A DNA stretch of 64,000 nucleotides from positions 806,001 through 870,000 of the forward strand of contig NZ_CP073318.1 in assembly GCF_018263855.1 (NCBI RefSeq), read 5' to 3'. This document shows positions 1 through 7,236 of this stretch, piece after piece. The notes beneath the pieces were generated by a model. The model ran no database searches. It was not told the DNA's origin and saw only the letters and a list, made by a program, of their open reading frames with translations. The DNA is from Kutzneria sp. CA-103260 (lineage in GTDB: Bacteria > Actinomycetota > Actinomycetes > Mycobacteriales > Pseudonocardiaceae). Every line of letters begins with the position of its first letter. Position 1 is the first letter of the stretch. Position numbers and translations under genes: made by a program.

Positions 1-667
1 CGATGGCGTCCACCAGGAACACGCCGCGGCCGCCGGTCGGCGCGGTGCCCACGGTGCGGCACTCCGGCCGTTCGGGATTGTCGTCGCGGACGGCGATGGT
101 GAGGATCCCGCGGCGCAGCTCCAGACCCAGCCGCGCGTGCGAATGCCCGTGCAGCACAGCGTTCTCCACCAGTTCCGAGGCGATGATGCACGCGTCCTCG
201 GCCAGATCGCCCACGCCCCAGTCGGTGCACGTGTCCGTGACGAAGCGGCGGGCCAGCGCGGCGCTGCCGACCTCGGCCGGCAGCTCCACCGAGTCGTGTT
301 GACGCGGCAACACCCCGCCCAGCGACCGGACGGCCTCGGCCACCGAGCCGAACGTCGGCACCACCTGGTCCAAAGCCATGCGGCGCAACAGTTCCCGCAC
401 CGGTCCAGCCGGCACCACCAGCACCACCAGCACCCCCGGCCACGCGGCCGCCCGGCGGGCCAGCGTGCCGAAGACGCCCAGCGCGATCGGCGCGGCCACG
501 GTTGTCTCCGCCAGCTCGACGACCAGTCCCGAGGGTTCGTCGGCCAGACACCGCAGCACCGCGGACCGGACCTCGTCGACAGTGTGCAGCCCGAGTTCGC
601 CGGTGAGCCGGACGATGGCGGCGTGCCCACGGCGCGCCACCTCTACCGTGAGTTTCGGGCTGGTCAT
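1..667 (-). CDS. STAS / HATPase_c fusion anti-sigma regulator (partial)
   Basis: The gene runs off the left edge; 222 codons are visible. Residues ~1-115 look like a STAS (SpoIIAA-type) domain. Residues ~125-222 are a GHKL/HATPase anti-sigma kinase module, with the N-box SELVENAVLHG at 164-174 and a glycine-rich TGGRGVFLVD at 211-220. The ATG at 667 follows a strong AGGAGG ribosome site. Such proteins normally control an alternative sigma factor by partner switching: the kinase half binds sigma and phosphorylates a STAS serine. Here the usual DSxG phosphoacceptor loop of STAS reads AAPIALG (58-64), with no Ser or Thr at the expected site, so the STAS half may only dock. No sigma factor is next to it in the window. 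The domain calls are from motif and layout; the true C-terminus is not visible. Confidence 0.8.
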   Translation of the reverse strand, partial: MTSPKLTVEVARRGHAAIVRLTGELGLHTVDEVRSAVLRCLADEPSGLVVELAETTVAAPIALGVFGTLARRAAAWPGVLVVLVVPAGPVRELLRRMALDQVVPTFGSVAEAVRSLGGVLPRQHDSVELPAEVGSAALARRFVTDTCTDWGVGDLAEDACIIASELVENAVLHGHSHARLGLELRRGILTIAVRDDNPERPECRTVGTAPTGGRGVFLVDAI

Positions 668-788
668 GGCGATTGCCTGGTCACCTCCTGCGTTCGCGGC
701 GGGAGACTACCCCGGCAGCACCAGGCCACACCTGTCCCGAATGGACCAGTGATGTTTTGGCCGAAGGAATAACGGAAAGCCCGAACAA

Positions 789-1805
789 GTGAGAGTGGCT
801 ATGGTCGGCCAGCCGTCGCGGCCACTTGGCGCGTTGACGGAGGCACTGGCCGCGTTGGGGCATGAAGTGGTCGTGCACGCGCACGACGAGGTCGACGGCG
901 ACCTCGTGGATCGGCTGCGTGCCGCCTGGCGGAACGAGCCGCCCGAGGTGGTGCACGCGCATTCGTGGCTGTCGGGCATGGCGACCGCGCTGGCCGTCGG
1001 CGACCGGCCGATCGCCAAGGTGCTGTCCGTGCCGACCACCACGAACGTCGACCCGGACGTGCAGCGGCTGGAACGGCTGGTGTGGCGGCGGGTGCACCGG
1101 GTGCTGGCGGCCGGCAGCACCCAGGTGCGCCGGATCGCCGCGCTGGGCGTGCCGCGCAGCCAGATCACCGTCGTGCCGCACGGCGTGGACCACCAGCTGT
1201 TCGCGCCGTGCGGGGCGCGCCCGCGCAAGGGCGCCCGGTATCGGCTGCTCGGCGTGGGTGACGTCGTCACGCACCACCGGTTCGATCTCCCGATCAGCGT
1301 GCTCGCCGCGTTCGGGGACACCGAGTTCGTGCTGGCCGGCGGCCCTATCGAGGACAACCCCGAAGCCGACCGGCTGATCCGCTGCGCCCGGCACTACGGC
1401 GTCGAGGACCGGATGCACCTGCTCGGCCCGGTCGACGACATGCCCGCGCTGTACCGCTCCGCCGACATCGTCGTGTGCACCCCGGCCCGCAGCACCTTCG
1501 GCACCATCGCCCTGGAGGCGATGGCCAGCGGTGTGCCGGTGATCGCCGCCGCCGTCGGCGGGCTGTCCGACACCGTCGTCAACGAGGTGACCGGGCTGCT
1601 GGTGCCGCCGCTGCGGCCGGCCGAACTGGCCCGTGCTGTTCGTCACCTCCTGGTCGATTCGGCTCTGCGCGAGGCTTTCGGCGCGGCCGGGCGGGACCGG
1701 GCCTGTGCGCGGTATTCGTGGGAACGGGTGGCCGCCGACACCTCACGGGCCTACGCTCGCGCCGCGTGCGGCGCGGCCCCAGCGCTGCAACGATCTTGCC
1801 CGTGA
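789..1805 (+). CDS. GT4-family glycosyltransferase
   Basis: The 338-residue protein looks like a GT-B fold glycosyltransferase. The N-terminus (MRVAMVGQPSRPLGALTEAL) has the usual loop that cradles an acceptor, and the C-terminal half carries the GT4 donor-site pattern FGTIALEAMASGVPVIAA followed by GLLVPP, with the E-x7-E arrangement that contacts the sugar nucleotide. No membrane segment is evident, so it should be cytoplasmic. The start is GTG; a modest GGAAAG lies about 10 nt upstream. The acceptor cannot be told from the sequence, because the neighbours (an anti-sigma regulator behind, an oxidoreductase ahead) do not form a glycan pathway. The next gene starts 52 nt downstream on the same strand and may be co-transcribed. 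Confidence 0.82.
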   Translation: MRVAMVGQPSRPLGALTEALAALGHEVVVHAHDEVDGDLVDRLRAAWRNEPPEVVHAHSWLSGMATALAVGDRPIAKVLSVPTTTNVDPDVQRLERLVWRRVHRVLAAGSTQVRRIAALGVPRSQITVVPHGVDHQLFAPCGARPRKGARYRLLGVGDVVTHHRFDLPISVLAAFGDTEFVLAGGPIEDNPEADRLIRCARHYGVEDRMHLLGPVDDMPALYRSADIVVCTPARSTFGTIALEAMASGVPVIAAAVGGLSDTVVNEVTGLLVPPLRPAELARAVRHLLVDSALREAFGAAGRDRACARYSWERVAADTSRAYARAACGAAPALQRSCP

Positions 1806-1857
1806 CGCCGGCGCTGCGGTACAGCTGTACCGCTCGCGTGGGGAAGGAGTCCTGGTC

Positions 1858-2724
1858 GTGACCAAGGCAGTGACGCTGCTCGGCACCGGGCTGATGGGGG
1901 CCGGCATGGCCCGCAGCCTGCTCCGGGCCGGCCTGGCCGTGACGGTGTGGAACCGCAGCGCGGACAAGGCCCGGCCGCTGGCCGACGACGGCGCGACCGT
2001 CGCGGCCGACCCGGTGTCCGCCGTGGCCGGCGCCGACGTCGTCGTGACCATGCTGTTCGACGCCGAATCGGTCGAAGAGGTGATGGCCGAGGCGATCGGA
2101 TCCCTCAAGCCTGGAGCGGTGTGGGTGCAGAGCGCCACCGTCGGCCTTGACGGCGTGGAAGCTCTCGCCGCGTTGGCAGCCAAGCACAATGTGCCGTTCC
2201 TGGACGCGCCGGTGCTGGGCACCCGGCAGCCGGCCGAGGAGGGCAAGCTGATCGTGCTCGCCGGCGGCGACCCGGCGCTGCGCCCGTCGGTGGACCCGGT
2301 GTTCGAAGCCATCGGCGCCCGCACCCTGTGGGTCGGGCCGCGCATCGGCGACGGGCACCGGCTCAAGCTGGCCGCCAACTCGTGGGTGCTGTCCCTGACC
2401 GCCGGCACCGCGCAGGCCCTGGCCCTGACCCGCAACCAGGGGCTCGACCCGCAGCTGTTCCTCGACCTCATCGCCGGCGGCGGGCTGGACAACCCGTACG
2501 CGCAGCTCAAGGGCCGGGCCATGATCGCCGACGAGTTCCCGGCCTCGTTCAGCCTGGACGGCGCGGTCAAGGACGCCGGGCTCATCGCCGCCGCGCTGCG
2601 GGCCGCCGGCGCCGATGACCGGCTGATGACCGCCCTGCACCAGCAGTACGGCGCAGCCGCCGAGGCCGGGCACGGCTCCAGCGACATGGCCGCCGTCTTC
2701 AAGGCTCACGGGGAGGCGCAGTGA
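1858..2724 (+). CDS. NAD(P)-dependent oxidoreductase, 3-hydroxyisobutyrate dehydrogenase-like
   Basis: The 288-residue protein belongs to the beta-hydroxyacid dehydrogenase family. An N-terminal Rossmann fold carries GTGLMGAGMA near residue 9, and an all-helical C-terminal domain contains LKLAANSWVL, where the family's catalytic Lys and Asn are expected. I chose the GTG at 1858 because GGAAGGAG lies just upstream and the Rossmann motif begins within ten codons; the open frame reaches further upstream only through the end of the glycosyltransferase gene. Members of this family reduce or oxidise 3-hydroxyacids, glyoxylate derivatives or imines. The substrate is not predictable here. Its stop overlaps the next start as GTGA, implying translational coupling to the DinB-like protein. 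Confidence 0.82.
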   Translation: MTKAVTLLGTGLMGAGMARSLLRAGLAVTVWNRSADKARPLADDGATVAADPVSAVAGADVVVTMLFDAESVEEVMAEAIGSLKPGAVWVQSATVGLDGVEALAALAAKHNVPFLDAPVLGTRQPAEEGKLIVLAGGDPALRPSVDPVFEAIGARTLWVGPRIGDGHRLKLAANSWVLSLTAGTAQALALTRNQGLDPQLFLDLIAGGGLDNPYAQLKGRAMIADEFPASFSLDGAVKDAGLIAAALRAAGADDRLMTALHQQYGAAAEAGHGSSDMAAVFKAHGEAQ

Positions 2725-3224
2725 ACATCGCCGAGCTGCTCACCGACGGCTTCGACCGGGTGCACGGCGAGGTGCACGAGGCGTTGGGCGGCTTGAGCGC
2801 CGACCAGCTGGCGTGGCGGGTCACCCCCGAGGCCAACTCCATCGCCTGGCTGGTGTGGCACCTCACGCGTGTGCAGGACGACCATGTCTCCGAGGTCGCC
2901 GGCGTGGCGCAGACGTGGATCGAGGACGGCTGGGTCGGCCGGTTCGCGCTGCCCTTCGCCGAGGACGCCACCGGCTACGGCCATGACTCCGACGACGTCG
3001 CCGCCGTGCGGGCCGAGGGCGACCTGCTCGCCGGCTACTTCGACGCCGTCTACGCACGGACCATTGCCTACGTCGCCACGCTGACCGACCCCGACCTCGA
3101 CCGTGTCGTCGACCGCCGCTGGAATCCGGCGGTGACGCTCGGCGTGCGGCTGGTCAGCGTGCTCGACGACGACATCCAGCACGCCGGCCAGGCCCTGTTC
3201 GTTCGGGGCATCCTTTCAGAGTGA
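2721..3224 (+). CDS. DinB-superfamily protein
   Basis: The 167-residue protein looks like a four-helix DinB/DUF664 protein. Candidate metal-binding histidines are in WLVWHLTRVQDDH (about residues 49-61), with a third in DDDIQHAGQ near residue 154, the usual spacing for this fold. Actinobacterial relatives include mycothiol-dependent transferases and many proteins of unknown function. The gene overlaps the preceding oxidoreductase by 4 nt (GTGA), so the two are probably made together; a thiol-dependent isomerase or detoxification role is an inference only. Confidence 0.78.
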   Translation: MNIAELLTDGFDRVHGEVHEALGGLSADQLAWRVTPEANSIAWLVWHLTRVQDDHVSEVAGVAQTWIEDGWVGRFALPFAEDATGYGHDSDDVAAVRAEGDLLAGYFDAVYARTIAYVATLTDPDLDRVVDRRWNPAVTLGVRLVSVLDDDIQHAGQALFVRGILSE

Positions 3225-3308
3225 CCGGCGTCACATCCCCGGTGTGTCGAGCGGTTCGCGGGCCGCTCGACGCGTAGGCAGGAACACGCCGAACGAGGAG
3301 GAACCGAG

Positions 3309-3848
3309 ATGGCCCGCAGGATCGTCGCCACCGAGTACGTGAGCCTGGACGGCTTCATGGACGAGCCCGGCGCCTGGTCGATGCCGTACTTCTCCGACGA
3401 GGCCGGCGCGTTCAAATGGCAGGAGCTCCAGGAGTCCGAGGCGATGCTGCTGGGCCGGCACACCTACGAGGGCTTCGCGGCGGCATGGCCGACCATGACC
3501 GACACCGGCGAGTTCGGCGAGCGCATGAACTCGATGCCCAAGCACGTGCTCTCCCGCACGCTGACCACGCTGACCTGGAACTCCACGCTCGTCGACGGCC
3601 TCGACGGCATCCGCAAGCTGGTCGACGGCCAGGGCGGCGACCTGCTGCTGGCCGGCAGCGGTCAGGTCTTCAAGCTGCTGGCCCAGCACGACCTGATCGA
3701 CGAGTACCGCTTCATGATCTTCCCGGTGATCCTGGGCGACGGCCAGCTCCCGCTGTTCCAGCCCGGGCCGCGACGGGCCCTCAAGCTGGTCGACACCCTC
3801 ATGCTGCCGCACGGCGTTATCGTGCACAGCTACCAGCGCGCTTCGTGA
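3309..3848 (+). CDS. RibD C-terminal / dihydrofolate reductase-fold protein
   Basis: The 179-residue protein has the pattern of the RibD_C family: a strand followed by ATEYVSLDGFMDEPG at residues 6-20, MLLGRHTYEGFAAAWP in the middle, and GGDLLLAGSGQVFKLL binding the NADPH pyrophosphate. It probably reduces a pterin-like or other heterocyclic substrate. It is a stand-alone domain without the deaminase half of RibD and is not in a riboflavin operon, so a riboflavin role is unlikely. Start ATG has GAGGA 8 nt upstream. A hairpin terminator follows directly. Confidence 0.82.
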   Translation: MARRIVATEYVSLDGFMDEPGAWSMPYFSDEAGAFKWQELQESEAMLLGRHTYEGFAAAWPTMTDTGEFGERMNSMPKHVLSRTLTTLTWNSTLVDGLDGIRKLVDGQGGDLLLAGSGQVFKLLAQHDLIDEYRFMIFPVILGDGQLPLFQPGPRRALKLVDTLMLPHGVIVHSYQRAS

Positions 3849-3859
3849 TCCCCAGTTCG

Positions 3860-3883
3860 GAGGCCGGTCCCCGGTCCGGCCTC
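3860..3883 (+). terminator. Hairpin after the RibD-like gene
   Basis: Perfect 8-bp inverted repeat GAGGCCGG / CCGGCCTC with an 8-nt loop, 12 nt after the stop of the upstream gene. There is no T-run, as usual in high-GC actinobacteria. It also lies between convergent genes. Confidence 0.5.
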
Positions 3884-3922
3884 GCTGCTGTTCGGGTCGT
3901 CAGGTTTTAGGCCACGTCGTCT

Positions 3923-4132
3923 TTAGGCCACGTTGTCGTGGACGATCTGCTCGTCCATGATCGACACGCAGTCGCAGCCGCCGTCCACCGCGCTGCAGTC
4001 CACGATCGCCAAGTGGCGGACCTCGTCCAGGTCCTCGCACATCGGCTCGGTGCACTCCGTGAACTCGGTGGTGTGCACGATCAGCGTGCCGTGACAGTGG
4101 TCCAGACCCCGAGTGCAGTTCCCGCACTCCAT
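3923..4132 (-). CDS. Cysteine-rich miniprotein
   Basis: The 69-residue acidic protein has eight cysteines (MECGNCTRGLDHCHG at the N-terminus, then ECTEPMC and a later GGCDC) and three histidines. Codon structure is clean. The ATG at 4132 has a good ribosome site (CGGAGG) 6-7 nt upstream; a longer in-frame start exists but lacks one. The Cys spacing suggests a small zinc- or other metal-binding module, but I cannot assign a named family with certainty. Similar short Cys-rich proteins are, from memory, common orphans in actinomycetes. It stands alone, convergent with the RibD-like gene. Confidence 0.68.
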   Translation of the reverse strand: MECGNCTRGLDHCHGTLIVHTTEFTECTEPMCEDLDEVRHLAIVDCSAVDGGCDCVSIMDEQIVHDNVA

Positions 4133-4225
4133 CGTTACATCCTCCGTGCGATTGACTCTCCCGGTGACTCTTGCTACCACCGCGAGGCCGGAGAGTCTCG
4201 CACAACCGCCCGGCGTGTCGTGCCA

Positions 4226-4288
4226 GGGGGAGGGCGGGTGGCGGCGGGGCGGAGGGTGTATGAGGGGCGGGCGGGACGTGTGGGTGGG
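4226..4288 (+). other. G-run tract with G-quadruplex potential
   Basis: The + strand holds nine runs of three or more G within 63 bases. The first four (starting 4226, 4232, 4236 and 4246) are separated by loops of 1, 1 and 7 nt, which fits the G3+N1-7 quadruplex pattern. It lies in the noncoding stretch 4133-4370 between the Cys-rich gene and the repeat-bounded HNH cassette. I see no gene in that stretch. Confidence 0.45.
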
Positions 4289-4370
4289 TCGTTTGGTTGG
4301 CGGCGGGGGATTGAGCAGTCTTCGAGTCGATGCGCCGGGGTGGCGTGATTATTGTTGGGTGGCTCTGGGT

Positions 4371-4513
4371 GGGATTTCTTGGTTTCTCCGGGTGGATTTT
4401 GCGTGGAGCCTCTGGGCGATGGCAGTCGAGGCAAAGAAGCGGGCAGGCTGCGCCTGCCTCGATCGCCGACAGCTTATGCCATCGCCCCCCTCCACGCAAA
4501 ATCCACCCTCCGA
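4371..4513. repeat. Palindromic inverted repeat, copy A
   Basis: This noncoding element is a nested hairpin. Outer arms GGTGGATTTTGCGTGGAG (4391-4408) and CTCCACGCAAAATCCACC (4490-4507) pair over 18 bp without mismatch. Inside, GGGCGATGGC (4414-4423) pairs with GCCATCGCCC (4478-4487), and GGCAGG / CCTGCC (4442-4447 / 4453-4458) closes the tip. The same unit occurs in reverse orientation at 6000-6144 with three differences in the ~125-bp core. Similarity also reaches outward to the GATTTCT near 4373. It lies downstream of the HNH gene. Confidence 0.88.
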
Positions 4514-4759
4514 GGTTTGGAGTGGGGGTTGCTTGGGCGGTCGCGCTTTTCAGTGCTGGCGCTTTGGCTGGATTTGGATCCACTTCACCTTTTACCGGCC
4601 TCTGTCGCATCCATTTCCCGCTCTTCACTCGGGCTGCCTTCTCGCCACCCTCTTGCTGGCCTTCACTTCAAACCCGGCCTTCCGGCCTCACCCTTCGTTG
4701 GCCAGTTCTTCTGCTTTTTCGGGTGCGGTTTCGCTGTGGAGTTGTCAAGGAACGGGTGG
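4514..4759. other. Noncoding tail of the HNH cassette
   Basis: This stretch follows the HNH stop on the minus strand and reaches copy A of the repeat. No gene is supported. The minus strand reads as an RNA that begins with a TTGACA-like box (RC of 4744-4749) and is markedly purine-rich over 4590-4700, with short GGCCGG repeats. Base composition is lower in GC than the flanking genes. It could be a 3' UTR or a structured RNA; nothing here proves either. Confidence 0.4.
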
Positions 4760-5905
4760 TCAGTATTGGTGGGGGTGGGTGGTGTAGTGGCGGCCTTGTG
4801 GGGTGTGCCAGTGGAGGGTTCCGTCGGGGTCGAGGGTGGCGGTGTAGTCGCGGTGTTTGAGGTGGTGATGGTGGGCGCAGTAGCCCTTGAGTTGGGTGGC
4901 GGTGGTTTTGCCGACCGGCCAGGGAACGGTGTGGTCGAGTTCTTGGATGGGGGTGGTGCAGCCGGGGGCGGTGCACGTGCCGCCGTCGCGGACTTTGATG
5001 AACTCGCGGGTGGGGGCGTCGGCCCGGTATTTGTGGGTGGTCATGGAGTCGGCGTGGCGGCGGTTGTCCAGGAGGAGGCCGCGCCAGGGGCCGTGCATGG
5101 CCAGTTCGCGGGCGGAGTCGGCGGCGATGGGCCCGTAGCCGTCCAGCAGGCCGGGGTCCTCGGTCAATCCCATCAAGGTCTCCACCGGGATGGTCACATG
5201 CACCTGGACCTTGCGGTCGACGCCGTAGCCCAGGAACCGGTCGAGGAAGGCGTCGGCTCGTTTCTGGTCGGTGGTGCGGTCGTCCTTGGCCAGGGCTCGG
5301 GCATCCTGAGTCAGGAGGTCGTAGGCCTGGCGGGCGTCGATGGCGGGCAGGATGATGCTGAGCTGGGCCATGCCGTCGGGTAGCGGGGTGAACTCGACCC
5401 GCCGGTCCTCGCGGGCCTTCAGGCGGCGCTGGTCGTAGCCGAGAGGGTCGGCCTCAGCGACTGCTTTGGTAGCGCGGCGAGCCAGTTGAGTGCGGGTCAG
5501 CTCAGGGGCTACTTCCGCCAGGGCCTCATCCACCTGGGCGACCAGCTCGGGGTCGGTCAGGTGAACCACTCGATCATCCACGGTCTTGAGCCGGCGGGGG
5601 TCGATCTCCCCACGCCTCAGTAGCTCCGCGCACTGGGGTAGCCGGTCTAGGACGTCGCTGTATTCTTTCTGACGGACTACCGACTGCTCCGGCTCACGAA
5701 CGGCCATGGCGATCTCGGCGGTGTCCTCGATCCCGTGTACGAGGCTGAGTTCAACGTAGTGGAGAGCCGCCATGGCCTTGCGGGTCAGAATGAGCAGGGT
5801 GAGCTTCTGGTCATCGGTAAGGCTCTCCACGTCCACACCCAGGAGCAGGTCCATCATGACCCCTGAGGGTTCCATGGACTCCAGCTCTCGGGTGATTTCC
5901 TTCAT
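4760..5905 (-). CDS. DUF222 / HNH endonuclease (13E12 repeat family)
   Basis: The 381-residue protein has an all-helical DUF222 region (roughly residues 10-290) followed by a ββα-metal HNH domain: CTAPGC, then ELDHTVPWP and GYCAHHHHLKH near the C-terminus, with the DH pair and paired His as metal and catalytic residues. Length is typical for the family. I start at the ATG at 5905: TATTCT sits 6 nt before it, as in a leaderless transcript, while the GGAGG 1 nt upstream is too close to serve as a ribosome site; a GTG at 5926 is the alternative. Cellular role of the family is not established. It lies between inverted palindromic repeats and next to ku, suggesting a self-propagating nuclease cassette. 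Confidence 0.85.
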   Translation of the reverse strand: MKEITRELESMEPSGVMMDLLLGVDVESLTDDQKLTLLILTRKAMAALHYVELSLVHGIEDTAEIAMAVREPEQSVVRQKEYSDVLDRLPQCAELLRRGEIDPRRLKTVDDRVVHLTDPELVAQVDEALAEVAPELTRTQLARRATKAVAEADPLGYDQRRLKAREDRRVEFTPLPDGMAQLSIILPAIDARQAYDLLTQDARALAKDDRTTDQKRADAFLDRFLGYGVDRKVQVHVTIPVETLMGLTEDPGLLDGYGPIAADSARELAMHGPWRGLLLDNRRHADSMTTHKYRADAPTREFIKVRDGGTCTAPGCTTPIQELDHTVPWPVGKTTATQLKGYCAHHHHLKHRDYTATLDPDGTLHWHTPQGRHYTTHPHQY

Positions 5906-5999
5906 GCCTCCAGAATACTCGCACACATGATCGAACTCGACTCACTAATGGGTGAATTCGGAAGGCTTAACCGGCCTACCCCAAGGACGCCCGCCCCTT

Positions 6000-6144
6000 A
6001 CCTCGGAGGGTGGATTTTGTGTGGAGGGGGGCGATGGCATAAGCTGTCGGCGATCGAGGCAGGCGCAGCCTGCCCGGTTCTTTGCCTCGATGCCATCGCC
6101 CAGAGGCTCCACGCAAAATCCACCCGGAGCAACCCAGAAATCTA
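6000..6144. repeat. Palindromic inverted repeat, copy B
   Basis: This is the reverse complement of copy A at 4371-4513. In the ~125-bp core only three differences are seen: GTG for GCG in one outer arm, GG for GC near the tip, and one missing base in the lower stem. The outer arm mismatch (6020) leaves one non-canonical pair in the hairpin. The similarity extends outward through CAACCCAGAAATC (to 6142). It lies 5' of the HNH gene and ends about 40 bp before the ku stop codon. Confidence 0.88.
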
Positions 6145-6184
6145 CCCCCGAACGCCAAGCCGCCCGCCACTCATTACCCCGAAC

Positions 6185-7072
6185 TCACGCACTCCGACTC
6201 GACCGCCGCTTGGCCGGAACCTTCTTCTCCGCCGGCTTCTCGACCGGTTTCTCGGCCGGCTTGCGCGTACTGCGGGCCTTGGGGGCCGGCGTCTTCGCCT
6301 TCCCCGCAGCCTTCACGCTCGCCTGCAACGCGCTGATCAGATCCACCACCTCCGCCGTCGGCTCAGCCCCCGGCGGCGTGGCGACCTCATCCCCTTCGAT
6401 CTTGGCGTCGATCAGGTTTTCCAGGGCCTGGCGGTAGCTGTCCTGGTACCGGTCGGGCTCGAACACCGGCTCGGCCAGGGAGTCGATCAACTGCCCGGCC
6501 ATGGTCAGCTCCTGCTCCCGCACCTGGGGCGGATCCTGTTGCAGGAACGAGAAATCGGGAGTCCGGACCTCGTCGGGCCACAGCATCGTCGACATGGTGA
6601 GCACGTCGGCGTGCACCCGGAGCACGGCCAGCACTTCCCGCTGCCGCAGTGCGACCTTGGCGATGGCGACGTGCCCGGACTTGTGCAGGGCGTCCCGCAG
6701 CAGCACGTAGGGTTTGACGGCGGACTTCTGCGGTTCCAGGTAGTAGGCCTTGTCGAAGAACAGCGGGTCGATCGCGGCCAGCGGCACGAATTCGAGCACG
6801 TCGATGGTCTTCTGGGTGGGCAGCGGCAGGCTGGACAGCTCAGCGTCGGTGAGCACGACCATGCGCCCGTCGTCGAGCTCGTAGCCCTTGGCGATCTCGG
6901 CGTACGGCACTTCGGCGTCCTCAACGGAGCAGTACCGCTTGTACTGGATCCGTCCGCCGTCGGCCTCGTGCACCTGCCGCAGCGTGACGCCCTTGTTCTC
7001 GGTCGCGGCGTACAGGTTGATCGGGATGGCGACCAGCCCGAAGGCCACCGTGCCCTTCCACATCGCCCGCAT
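6185..7072 (-). CDS. ku: Ku, NHEJ DNA end-binding protein
   Basis: The 295-residue protein is a bacterial Ku homodimer subunit. It begins MRAMWKGTVAFGLVAIPINL, the family hallmark, and has the core beta-barrel/bridge region through about residue 255, followed by a lysine/proline-rich tail (KPAEKPVEKPAEKKVPAKRR) that in Ku proteins aids DNA binding. It binds broken DNA ends and recruits a ligase/polymerase. I use the ATG at 7072, since GGGAGGGG lies ~9 nt before it; the GTG at 7081 would abut the ribosome site. A LigC/Prim-PolC pair is found 36 kb away rather than beside it, and no LigD is in the window. The HNH cassette lies directly downstream. Confidence 0.95.
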   Translation of the reverse strand: MRAMWKGTVAFGLVAIPINLYAATENKGVTLRQVHEADGGRIQYKRYCSVEDAEVPYAEIAKGYELDDGRMVVLTDAELSSLPLPTQKTIDVLEFVPLAAIDPLFFDKAYYLEPQKSAVKPYVLLRDALHKSGHVAIAKVALRQREVLAVLRVHADVLTMSTMLWPDEVRTPDFSFLQQDPPQVREQELTMAGQLIDSLAEPVFEPDRYQDSYRQALENLIDAKIEGDEVATPPGAEPTAEVVDLISALQASVKAAGKAKTPAPKARSTRKPAEKPVEKPAEKKVPAKRRSSRSA

Positions 7073-7192
7073 GGCGCTCACCCCTCCCAGGCCCGGTGAC
7101 CTGCGTGTACCCCATGGTGAGCGATCTCAACGGCCAGCGCCACAGTGAACGAGGCGGCCCGGGCGAACGGGTGTGCGAAACGTGCGGGGCCA

Positions 7193-7230
7193 CGCGGGAA
7201 CCGCCGGGATCAAACCCGGCGGTTCCCGCG
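7193..7230 (-). terminator. Strong hairpin after the GH99-like gene
   Basis: A perfect 16-bp inverted repeat (CGCGGGAACCGCCGGG / CCCGGCGGTTCCCGCG) with a 6-nt loop starts 6 nt past the stop codon of the minus-strand hydrolase gene. It shields the ku promoter region that lies beyond. Confidence 0.8.
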
Positions 7231-7236
7231 GGGGGC

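Larger units (their letters stand above)
4371..6144. mobile_element. Candidate DUF222-HNH cassette bounded by inverted palindromes
   Basis: About 1.77 kb bounded by two ~140-bp inverted copies of a hairpin-forming repeat encloses a single DUF222-HNH endonuclease gene and a ~245-bp noncoding tail. DUF222-HNH (13E12-type) genes are known as multicopy repetitive genes in mycobacteria and relatives, which supports mobility. No target-site duplication is visible outside the repeats and no transposase is encoded. The two repeats are nearly identical, which suggests recent homogenisation or co-insertion. That the cassette moves as a unit is inference. Confidence 0.5.

Noticed and set aside
4371..6144. 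IscB/HEARO-type or group II intron element
   Set aside because: The protein has no RuvC, reverse transcriptase or maturase motif; only DUF222 and HNH are seen.
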